DNA of 6,058 bases from Patescibacteria group bacterium (GTDB lineage Bacteria; Patescibacteriota; Patescibacteriia; S139-126). Positions 1 through 5,654 of the stretch are shown piece by piece. The notes under the pieces are model-generated. The model was not told where the DNA came from, ran no database searches, and saw only the letters and a list, made by a program, of their open reading frames with translations. The stretch is taken from NCBI GenBank assembly GCA_015485755.1, contig WFTD01000108.1:1-6058 (forward strand), read 5' to 3'. A program made the position numbers and the translations under genes. How positions within the stretch are numbered: the first letter of the stretch is position 1; each line of letters starts with the position of its first letter.

Positions 1-4
1 ATAC

Positions 5-10
5 TAAAAT
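5..10 (+). promoter_or_regulatory. Possible -10 box upstream of the lipoprotein gene
   Basis: TAAAAT matches five of six positions of the TATAAT consensus. It would place a transcription start near base 17, giving a leader of about 16 bases before the ATG at 33. The matching -35 region lies outside the window, so this cannot be confirmed, and such boxes arise easily in AT-rich DNA. Confidence 0.22.
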
Positions 11-32
11 TAGCTAATAATTAACATTTTTT

Positions 33-2057
33 ATGCTCAATTTTAAATACCTCTATTTTTCTCGGGTAAGATTTTTCATACTACTTGTGGGGGTTATTTT
101 TTTAGCCGGATGCAATAAATCTTCTTCAAATGCTTTTTATAAAAAAATTACTTCTTTTTTCAAAAAAACCGAAATAGTTGACCAATATGATGCCATTGCC
201 GTTTGGCAAAACAATGGCGAGGGCAATTGGGACATTGCTTATTCTATTTACCGGCAAAAGGATAATAGTTGGTTCCATCTGCCTGACAAAGACATGGATT
301 ATCAGGGTGATGCCAATTTAATAGCCAAACTTCCGGGTGATGATAATGATCCTGACATTTCCAGCACTAAGCGTTTGGCAATGGCAGTTTGGAGCAATAA
401 CAGCGGCGGTGAAAATGGGGCTGAGATTTTTTGGGCTGTTTGGACACCGCAAGGATGGAATAAACCTGACATGTTATTCTCTTTGCCGGGCGATGATGTT
501 GACCCTACTATTTATATGCAGGATAAAGATAATGCCATGGTGGTATGGGTTAATAGGCAGGGTGAGACTCGCTCTCTTTATTACTCAATATACAAGAAGG
601 GAAATTGGTCGCAGCCGGAAAAGATTGACTTTGCTGGCGCCAGCGCCATTACCACACCAGAACTTGGTTATATGACCATGCCCTACCCCCGTTATCTTTT
701 AGTATTTACTGCTGAGGTGAACAAGGAAAAGTTTGCTTATTTGGGGGTTTATAGCAAGGCCAAAGGATGGCAGGTTGTTAAAATAGATAATTCAGCTGGA
801 GCGGTGGTAGATGAGAGTATACCTGCCAAATATCGCACCAGCGCTGCTATGCAGGTTTCTTCCCGCAATTTTATCGCCAGTTGGTCAGGCAGTGATGGTA
901 ATGTTTGGTATGTGACTGTCAGTCCGTCCAGTGCCAATTTTACTGCCCAATCAGCTGGCGGAGGAGCAAATGGAGTAGTGCTCTATAGCGGCGGCAGTCA
1001 AGGAGGAGGTTCAATGATTTTTTCTCAAGCAGATAAACTTTCAAATGTTACTCCTATTGGCGGATCTTCCCGCCAAGTTATATCAAGTGGAGAGCAGCCG
1101 CTTGTCAGGCCTGATGCTGTTTATCTTTTGGAGCCGCAGACAGTTTCAGCCGTAACAGTTTGGCAAACCAAAAAAGAAAGTCCTAGTGAAATTTACTTTT
1201 CATCTCTAGCTCAAGCCAGCCAAAAATGGTCCCAGCCAGCTAGAGTTGACAAGAAATCCTTTCCTGGCGAAGATATGAATCCGGCCATCACTCCAATTTT
1301 GGTAAAAATAACGCAAGAGAGGCAGGTAAAGCAAGAAGAGGAAATTGCTTTCATAGAAGAGGAGCCTGAATGTGGTGACGGTATACTGGATAAGGGAGAA
1401 GAGTGTGAAATTGGTATTGCCTGCGTAGGGCAGGATGAGATTTGTGATTGGGATTTTTATGCTAAGAAATATGGGCTTAGATGGGCTGTGCTTTTTTCTG
1501 ATTGTGAGTGCTTGCCTTTAGATGATCCTCCCGGCACTCCTCCTAGAGGACCTGACAAACCCAAGTCTCCTAAAGAGCCTGACGCTCCTTGGACTCCTGG
1601 TATACCAGGCGGACAGCAAGAGCCTTCTGGTGATAAGCCTTTTGATTTCCCTGTTGATAATTTTCCTCAAGATAAATCTCCTCTTTCTTATGGCGGGGCT
1701 GCTTGCGGGTTCAATGAAGTATTGTTGTATAGTGGAGATCAAAATAGGATAGAGTTTAAGCTCAAGCCAGAGACCAATCCAGCCAATGGCAAGATGGTTT
1801 GGGGCGGTGATTTCCCTGATTATAGCAAAAATAGCGTAGCCCTTTTTCCTTTGTCAGACCCTCCTCACAATAAATATTTCGCTGATATAAAATTTAGCAA
1901 TGATGGAAGGACAATTACAATGAGAGGAATTGATTTAAAAACAGCATTTCAAATGTGTATCGGCACTTTTACTTTAGGGGCCAAGCCAGAGGAAGGCGGT
2001 TTTATGCCAGCTCCAGCTCCAGCAGGCAGTACCGTGCCTGTACCTAGTCTGCCTTAA
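33..2057 (+). CDS. Predicted surface lipoprotein with beta-propeller-like repeats and a Cys-rich motif
   Basis: The protein has 674 residues. Residues 1-27 form a lipoprotein signal: basic residues R11 and R13, a hydrophobic stretch 14-25, and the lipobox L24-A25-G26-C27, so C27 is the likely lipidated residue. From about 50 to 425 it is rich in Trp and beta-type sequence. A recurring Ala/Val-Val-Trp strand (W58, W120, W172, similar at W284 and W377) is followed by a Tyr/Phe-rich strand and a Trp near the end of each unit, as in BNR/sialidase-like beta-propellers. A loop motif Leu/Phe-Pro-Gly-Asp/Glu-Asp-x-Asp/Asn-Pro recurs at about 100, 151 and 410. Residues 447-458 read CGDGILDKGEEC, like the Cys-rich repeat known from myxobacterial surface proteins, with further Cys at 464, 471, 491 and 493. 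A Pro-rich linker (about 495-550) leads to an unrecognised domain (about 552-650, Cys 558 and 642) and a Pro/Ala tail. An in-frame TAA at 18-20 fixes the start at 33; a later start would lose the lipobox. No Shine-Dalgarno is visible. Function is unknown; a binding or adhesion role is inference, and no catalytic residues were recognised. Confidence 0.85.
   Translation: MLNFKYLYFSRVRFFILLVGVIFLAGCNKSSSNAFYKKITSFFKKTEIVDQYDAIAVWQNNGEGNWDIAYSIYRQKDNSWFHLPDKDMDYQGDANLIAKLPGDDNDPDISSTKRLAMAVWSNNSGGENGAEIFWAVWTPQGWNKPDMLFSLPGDDVDPTIYMQDKDNAMVVWVNRQGETRSLYYSIYKKGNWSQPEKIDFAGASAITTPELGYMTMPYPRYLLVFTAEVNKEKFAYLGVYSKAKGWQVVKIDNSAGAVVDESIPAKYRTSAAMQVSSRNFIASWSGSDGNVWYVTVSPSSANFTAQSAGGGANGVVLYSGGSQGGGSMIFSQADKLSNVTPIGGSSRQVISSGEQPLVRPDAVYLLEPQTVSAVTVWQTKKESPSEIYFSSLAQASQKWSQPARVDKKSFPGEDMNPAITPILVKITQERQVKQEEEIAFIEEEPECGDGILDKGEECEIGIACVGQDEICDWDFYAKKYGLRWAVLFSDCECLPLDDPPGTPPRGPDKPKSPKEPDAPWTPGIPGGQQEPSGDKPFDFPVDNFPQDKSPLSYGGAACGFNEVLLYSGDQNRIEFKLKPETNPANGKMVWGGDFPDYSKNSVALFPLSDPPHNKYFADIKFSNDGRTITMRGIDLKTAFQMCIGTFTLGAKPEEGGFMPAPAPAGSTVPVPSLP
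330..1289 (+). repeat. Diverged protein repeat units in the lipoprotein (propeller blades)
   Basis: Three copies of a loop motif mark the repeat: LPGDDNDPDI at 330-359, LPGDDVDPTI at 483-512 and FPGEDMNPAI at 1260-1289. Each of the first two is followed within 10-20 residues by a hydrophobic strand ending in Val-Trp (W120, W172), and the third is preceded by such a strand (W377). The centre, 660-1110, is more diverged. The similarity is at protein level rather than nucleotide level, so this is an old duplication. The blade number cannot be set by eye. Confidence 0.6.
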
Positions 2058-2098
2058 TTAGAGGCTAGGGAAAGGTTTAAGATCATTAACGAATTTTT

Positions 2099-2701
2099 AT
2101 GTCAAAAAATAATATCATTTTATCTATTCTTATTGTAGTGATAGTTATACTGGTTGGAGCTGTATTTTATTTGTTAGGCAGACAATCATCTGTTGGACCG
2201 ACTTCATCTCCGCAAATTGCAGTAGCGCCGGTTGTAGAAGATAAAGATAATGGAAGTCAAGTTGATGATAGCAAATCTAAAGCAGATCAAATTCCAGACA
2301 CAAGTCAGGGGGAAGGAAATGATAACTTGCCGCCAGCGCCGGAAGAAAATGATATGCCTGAGAATAATACCCCCCCAGAGAATCCGACTCCTCCAGCTAA
2401 CCCAAATCCTCCAGCTGACAATCAAAATGATAATAAATTAAATCCAGAGGAGTGTTTAACATCTACTGATTGTTCAGAAGGAGAGTATTGTGCTAAAGAT
2501 ATGGATAAAGGTTGTAATAGTATAGGTACCTGTAAGCAGATACCATCTGATACTTTATGTGTGCTGCAACTTGATTATGTTTGCGGTTGTGATGGCAAGA
2601 CTTATCAAAACGCTTGTTTTGCTGCAGCGTATGGTGTTAATGTTAATTATAAAGGCAAGTGTTCTAATGTCGATATTAATAATTTGAAATTGGCTCCTTA
2701 A
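2099..2701 (+). CDS. Membrane-anchored Kazal-type serine protease inhibitor domain protein
   Basis: The protein has 200 residues. Residues 1-5 are polar with K3, and 6-26 form one strongly hydrophobic helix with no lipobox, so it is probably an uncleaved N-terminal anchor. Residues 30-118 are a polar, disorder-prone stalk rich in Asp, Asn and Pro. The C-terminal part holds ten Cys (119, 125, 131, 139, 145, 154, 162, 164, 173, 188). The first group has the spacing of a small Cys-rich module (DCSEGEYC). Residues 154-188 match the Kazal fold: C154-x7-C162, the signature CGCDGKTYQNAC (162-173), an Ala-rich helix with G179, and closing C188. Kazal domains insert a loop into serine proteases and block them. 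By alignment to the ovomucoid third domain, the P1 residue is L156. The start at 2099 is bounded by an in-frame TAA at 2087-2089. It lies 41 bases after the lipoprotein gene and 21 before the next, so it is probably co-transcribed. An outward-facing inhibitor role is inferred from family and topology; a purely structural use of the domain is possible. Confidence 0.85.
   Translation: MSKNNIILSILIVVIVILVGAVFYLLGRQSSVGPTSSPQIAVAPVVEDKDNGSQVDDSKSKADQIPDTSQGEGNDNLPPAPEENDMPENNTPPENPTPPANPNPPADNQNDNKLNPEECLTSTDCSEGEYCAKDMDKGCNSIGTCKQIPSDTLCVLQLDYVCGCDGKTYQNACFAAAYGVNVNYKGKCSNVDINNLKLAP
2360..2419 (+). repeat. Pro/Asn-rich stalk repeat in the Kazal protein gene
   Basis: Residues 88-107 are built from short units: NTPPE, NPTPPA and NPNPPA. 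The 10-base word TCCTCCAGCT occurs twice with an 18-base period (2389-2398 and 2407-2416), so this part repeats in nucleotides as well as protein. A run of seven C lies at 2370-2376. Such stalks hold a folded domain away from the membrane and often vary in length between strains. Confidence 0.6.
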
Positions 2702-2722
2702 TTTAGATTTTAAAAATTTTGT

Positions 2723-3451
2723 ATGACCCAATTAAAATTTAAAAATAATTTTATTGGTTTAGCAGTAGTTTTTTTAGCAGGTTTGGTTATTGGTATATTT
2801 ATAGGGAAGGGAAGTATTTCTCAGTGGCTTAATCCAGCTGAAAGTTCCAAGATTGTTTATCAGTATAGTTTTGCTGGTGAAGGTATAGATACAGTAGGAC
2901 CATTTGCTTTGGCTGACGGCCTAGTGTTTATCAATATCAAGAACCAGGCCGGCCCTAATGATTATTTGGGGGCTAATTTTTATTTTGATAAAGACGGTGA
3001 TGGCAAAAGAGGTGACGGTGATGAGTGGTTGGATCAGCTTATCAATGTCGGCTATGGGGATGCTGAAGCTTTTGATGGAACTATTCCAATGAAAGTTTCT
3101 GCCGGAAATCATTTTATTGATATTGATGGCGCTAGGTGGCAAATTGAGGTTATGCAACCAGCCCTTTCTGACCAACCAGCCAAGCAGTTTTCCAGCGCCA
3201 AGGGAAGGGGCCCGCAGGTGACAAAAATGTTTTATTTAGATCAAGGTGAGTATAAATTTAGAGCTACCAACAATGGCAGTAGTAATTTTATTGTTTATTT
3301 GGTTGATAATAGGGGTAATTATTCCCGTCGTTTGGTAAATGAGATTGGTGAGTTTGACAGTGACTTTACAGTAAAAGTAGTTATGCCAGGCAATTATTTA
3401 TTTTATGTTTACAGTAATGGCGACTGGCAGATAGAGCCAGCAGCAGAGTGA
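2723..3451 (+). CDS. Membrane-anchored protein with a duplicated beta-rich domain and an Asp/Gly calcium-type loop
   Basis: The protein has 242 residues. Residues 10-28 are a hydrophobic helix flanked by K5, K7 and K29; there is no lipobox, so it is probably an uncleaved anchor with the rest outside. The rest divides into two similar halves, about 46-143 and 156-238. Each has a Phe start, a Gly-led strand, an Asn-Gln-Ala-Gly or Asn-Asn-Gly-Ser turn, a Leu-Ile/Val-Asn segment, a Gly-Asn-His/Tyr turn and the ending WQIE (139-142 and 235-238). The first half alone carries DKDGDGKRGDGDE (89-101), whose D89, D91, D93 and D100 sit where an EF-hand-type loop binds calcium. The halves resemble small beta-sandwich modules such as pre-peptidase C-terminal domains, but I cannot assign a named family. 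No catalytic motif is seen. The start is fixed by an in-frame TAA at 2711-2713. It lies 21 bases after the Kazal gene and is followed by a terminator, so it is the likely last gene of the operon. Function is unknown; an envelope structural or binding role is inference. Confidence 0.8.
   Translation: MTQLKFKNNFIGLAVVFLAGLVIGIFIGKGSISQWLNPAESSKIVYQYSFAGEGIDTVGPFALADGLVFINIKNQAGPNDYLGANFYFDKDGDGKRGDGDEWLDQLINVGYGDAEAFDGTIPMKVSAGNHFIDIDGARWQIEVMQPALSDQPAKQFSSAKGRGPQVTKMFYLDQGEYKFRATNNGSSNFIVYLVDNRGNYSRRLVNEIGEFDSDFTVKVVMPGNYLFYVYSNGDWQIEPAAE
2858..3436 (+). repeat. Tandem duplicated domain inside the 2723-3451 gene
   Basis: Copy A (2858-3151, residues 46-143) and copy B (3188-3436, residues 156-238) align through most of their length. 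Matching pieces are LINVGYGDAEAFDGTIPMKV with LVNEIGEFDSDFTVKV, and AGNHFIDIDGARWQIE with PGNYLFYVYSNGDWQIE. Copy A is longer mainly because of the Asp/Gly loop. The DNA copies have diverged, so this is an old internal duplication. Confidence 0.65.
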
Positions 3452-3479
3452 TTTTTTGCAATTTATTTTGAAAAACAAA

Positions 3480-3507
3480 GCCCAGGCAACACCTGGGCCT
3501 TTTGTTT
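3480..3507 (+). terminator. Intrinsic (Rho-independent) terminator after the surface-protein operon
   Basis: GCCCAGG (3480-3486), a five-base loop CAACA and CCTGGGC (3492-3498) form a perfect 7-bp GC-rich stem. It is followed by C and a T-rich tail TTTTGTTT (3500-3507). An A-rich stretch (AAAAACAAA, 3471-3479) precedes the stem and can extend it by pairing with the tail around a bulge. The same A tract gives a T-rich tail on the minus strand, so it could stop transcription from either side. It sits 28 bases after the stop at 3449-3451. Confidence 0.88.
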
Positions 3508-3534
3508 GAAGTAATTAGGATTAAGTGTTAAGAT
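3506..3534 (+). promoter_or_regulatory. Probable promoter for argS
   Basis: TTGAAG (3506-3511) matches four of six positions of TTGACA. After an ideal 17-base spacer comes TAAGAT (3529-3534), four of six positions of TATAAT, preceded by TGT at 3526-3528, which is the extended -10 pattern TGn. The predicted start of transcription near 3541 leaves about nine bases before the argS ATG. The -35 box begins inside the tail of the preceding terminator. The position between a terminator and a housekeeping gene supports the call. Confidence 0.55.
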
Positions 3535-3549
3535 GAAAAAAAATAAATT

Positions 3550-5262
3550 ATGACAGTTACTAATATTTTACAAGATAAAATAAAAAAATATTGGCAGGTG
3601 GATGGTTTTGTTATTGAGCCAGCCAAGATGCAGTTTGGCGATTTGACTGTTAATGTTGCATTCATTTTGGCCAAGCAAAGAAAGCTGCCGCCTTTGCAAG
3701 TTGCCCGTGAAATAGCAGATAAACTTTCTCAGGATAAAGAATTAGCTGATATTTTTTCTAGGATTGAAGCGGTTCAGCCGGGCTATGTAAATTTTTACTT
3801 TAGTGATAAATATTTAAAAAATATTTTGGCTGATATTATTTCAGGAAGTTTTGGATTGAACATGGGGCAAGGTAAAAAAATAGTGATTGAATACTCTTCT
3901 CCTAACACCAACAAACCGCTTCATTTAGGGCATTTGCGTAATGACGCATTGGGTATGGCCCTGGCTAATATTTTGCAGTCTCTTGGTTTTGAAGTGATAA
4001 AGACATCGGTTATAAATGATCGCGGTATCCACATAATGCAAAGTTTACTAGCTTATCTTAAGTGGGGAGAGGGAAAAACACCTGATCAGGTTGGCAAAAA
4101 AGGCGATCAGTTTGTCGGTGATTTTTATGTGCGTTTTCATCAAGAAGCAGAAAAGGATCCAACCCTCAAAGAGGAAGCGGCTGAATTATTGCGACGCTGG
4201 GAGCAGGGAGATCAGGAAATCAGACAAATTTGGCATCAGTTGAATCAGTGGGTCTTTCAGGGGTGGCACGAAACTTACGATTTGTATGGATCTGAATTTG
4301 ATAAGTGGTATTATGAAAGCGAACTTTATGATAAAGGCAAGGAGATTATCAAGCAAGCAGCTGAGAAGGGAATAGTAAAACAGCGTTCAGATGGCGCTTA
4401 TGTAATAGATTTGTCTGAGCTTGGTTTGGGGTCGCGAGAGTCAGGGGAAAAAGTCTTGCTCAGAGCTGATGGCACTACAGTTTATATCACCCAAGATATT
4501 TATTTAGCAATAAAAAGATATGAAGATTTTAATTTTGACAAAATGATTTATGTAGTGGCATCAGAGCAGGAATATCATTTTAAAGTTTTATTTGCGATTT
4601 TGGATATTTTAGGCACAGGACTGTCAGATAAATTGTTTCATTTTTCGTATGGAATGGTAAATTTGCCAGAAGGGAAAATGAAGTCGCGCCAAGGCAAGGT
4701 TGTTGACGCAGATGAGCTTATTTCTCAAATGATAGATTTGGCTAAAGTTGAAATTGAACGGCGTAGCCCCAACTTGCCAACAATTGAAAAAGAAGAAAAT
4801 GCCAAAGCAATTGCTTTATCTGCTATTAAATATTGGTTTTTGCGGGCCAACCCTCGCTCTACTTTGACATTTGATCCTAAGAAGTCCCTTGATTTTGAGG
4901 GTGATACAGGTCCGTATTTGCTTTATAGTTATGTTAGATTGAGAAGCATTTTAAGAAAGGCAGGCTGGAAAGAGAAAGTGAAAATAGAGCAAGATTTGCC
5001 AGAGGCGGAACGAAATTTACTGCGCAAAATGGCGCGTTGGCCTTTTGTTTTGCAGCATTTTATGGATGGTTATAATATCAATTTGATCTGTTTGTTTTTA
5101 AATGAGTTGGCAAGTGATTTTAATTCTTATTACCATTCTCATCCAGTTTTACAATCAGATGAAGAGATAAAAAAATTGCGTTTGCAGTTGATTGCCGCTG
5201 GCAGTTCTTTGTTGAAAAAAGGACTGAAAATGCTTAATATAAAAACAGTAGAAAGAATGTAA
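3550..5262 (+). CDS. argS: Arginyl-tRNA synthetase (ArgRS), complete
   Basis: This class I aminoacyl-tRNA synthetase joins arginine to tRNA-Arg using ATP in the cytoplasm and is essential for translation. The 570 residues are within the usual family length. In order: the N-terminal tRNA-recognition domain (about 1-100, with the family pattern FGDLTVNVAF and PGYVNFYF); the catalytic Rossmann domain opening with SSPNTNKPLHLGHLRND, where HLGH is H125-H128; the KMSKS-type loop KMKSRQGK at 376-383; and the alpha-helical DALR anticodon-binding domain, opening with TGPYLLYSYVRLRS (453-466) and ending in the family-typical ERM at the C terminus. No frameshift or truncation is seen. The KMSKS loop has Lys in place of the first Ser and Gln before the Gly, a mild variation in a loop that is often degenerate in ArgRS. 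An in-frame TAA at 3544-3546 fixes the ATG at 3550. There is no Shine-Dalgarno; the upstream bases are A-rich. The following small gene starts five bases after the stop, so the two are probably co-transcribed. Confidence 0.97.
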   Translation: MTVTNILQDKIKKYWQVDGFVIEPAKMQFGDLTVNVAFILAKQRKLPPLQVAREIADKLSQDKELADIFSRIEAVQPGYVNFYFSDKYLKNILADIISGSFGLNMGQGKKIVIEYSSPNTNKPLHLGHLRNDALGMALANILQSLGFEVIKTSVINDRGIHIMQSLLAYLKWGEGKTPDQVGKKGDQFVGDFYVRFHQEAEKDPTLKEEAAELLRRWEQGDQEIRQIWHQLNQWVFQGWHETYDLYGSEFDKWYYESELYDKGKEIIKQAAEKGIVKQRSDGAYVIDLSELGLGSRESGEKVLLRADGTTVYITQDIYLAIKRYEDFNFDKMIYVVASEQEYHFKVLFAILDILGTGLSDKLFHFSYGMVNLPEGKMKSRQGKVVDADELISQMIDLAKVEIERRSPNLPTIEKEENAKAIALSAIKYWFLRANPRSTLTFDPKKSLDFEGDTGPYLLYSYVRLRSILRKAGWKEKVKIEQDLPEAERNLLRKMARWPFVLQHFMDGYNINLICLFLNELASDFNSYYHSHPVLQSDEEIKKLRLQLIAAGSSLLKKGLKMLNIKTVERM

Positions 5263-5267
5263 AAATT

Positions 5268-5591
5268 ATGACCAAAGAAAAATGGGAACAAGTAAAAGGG
5301 CAGATAAAGGACAATTTTTCTGTGACGGCTGAAGGTAGTCAAGCAGGGGAAGTTGAGGGAGAGATGGTTGATTTTATTGAGTGGCAGGGGCGTGATGGTT
5401 ATGAATGGCGGGCTGAATGGCATGATAAGCCTAAGGCGAAAGCAAAGAAAACAATTTATTCTCGCCGGATTGGCAGTCAAACGGTTGAACAGATTGAGTA
5501 TGACCAAACAGAAAGAGTGCAATTTGCCAAATTTTTCCGTCGCCTGCCAGATGATGATTGGCGGTTAGTTGATATTGATGATTTGTGGTAG
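5268..5591 (+). CDS. Small acidic protein of unknown function, co-transcribed with argS
   Basis: The protein has 107 residues, is soluble, and has no signal peptide, membrane segment or cysteine. It opens with an amphipathic segment TKEKWEQVKGQIKDNF (2-17), continues with an acidic Gly/Glu part and a beta-like region with several Trp and Glu, then a basic patch KPKAKAKKTIYSRRIGS (about 54-70), and ends acidic with DDDWRLVDIDDLW. The layout (a TKExW opening and a central Lys-Lys-Thr, Tyr-Ser, Arg-Ile-Gly-Ser stretch) recalls small hypothetical proteins I associate with Patescibacteria, but I cannot name a family or function. The gene begins five bases after argS, so it should be translated from the same message. 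The ATG at 5268 is the only sensible start and has no Shine-Dalgarno. The coding call rests on the tight spacing and protein-like composition. Confidence 0.75.
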   Translation: MTKEKWEQVKGQIKDNFSVTAEGSQAGEVEGEMVDFIEWQGRDGYEWRAEWHDKPKAKAKKTIYSRRIGSQTVEQIEYDQTERVQFAKFFRRLPDDDWRLVDIDDLW

Positions 5592-5602
5592 TTTTTATTG
5601 TT

Positions 5603-5631
5603 TTGACAAAATTAAATTTATGTTGTAATTT
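5603..5631 (+). promoter_or_regulatory. Possible promoter for the last gene
   Basis: A perfect TTGACA (5603-5608) is followed after 17 bases by TAATTT (5626-5631), only three of six positions of TATAAT. A start near 5638 would give a leader of about 17 bases before the ATG at 5655. The weak -10 box keeps this tentative. The gene may also be reached by read-through from argS, since no hairpin terminator is visible in 5592-5654. Confidence 0.4.
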
Positions 5632-5654
5632 TTATATGTAATTATTTTTTATTT

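Noticed and set aside
1518..1752. Open frames on both strands inside the Pro-rich linker of the lipoprotein
   Set aside because: They are by-products of the repetitive Pro/Asp/Lys codons of the real gene, with low-complexity translations and no start context.
2043..2069. Imperfect hairpin (CCTA/GCCT with AGGC/TAGG, four-base bulge) around the lipoprotein stop codon
   Set aside because: There is no T tract after it and the next gene follows at once, so it does not qualify as a terminator.
2078..2083. TAAGAT, a possible -10 box before the Kazal gene
   Set aside because: No -35 match lies 15-19 bases upstream; the gene is better explained by co-transcription.
3533..3553. Six-codon leader ORF (MKKNKL) whose TGA overlaps the argS ATG
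   Set aside because: It looks like a translational-coupling peptide, but its ATG lies within the predicted -10 box, so it would not be in the message; the A-rich codons also arise easily by chance.
5268..5330. Similarity of the start of the 107-residue protein to CsbD stress proteins (WxxxKGxxK)
   Set aside because: The likeness covers only a few residues, and the rest of the protein is beta-like and Trp-rich, unlike the helical CsbD family.
5139..5522. 127-codon open frame on the minus strand across the end of argS and the next gene
   Set aside because: It overlaps two well-supported + strand genes, has no family signal, and its Phe/Leu/Pro-rich make-up is what the complement of those genes produces.
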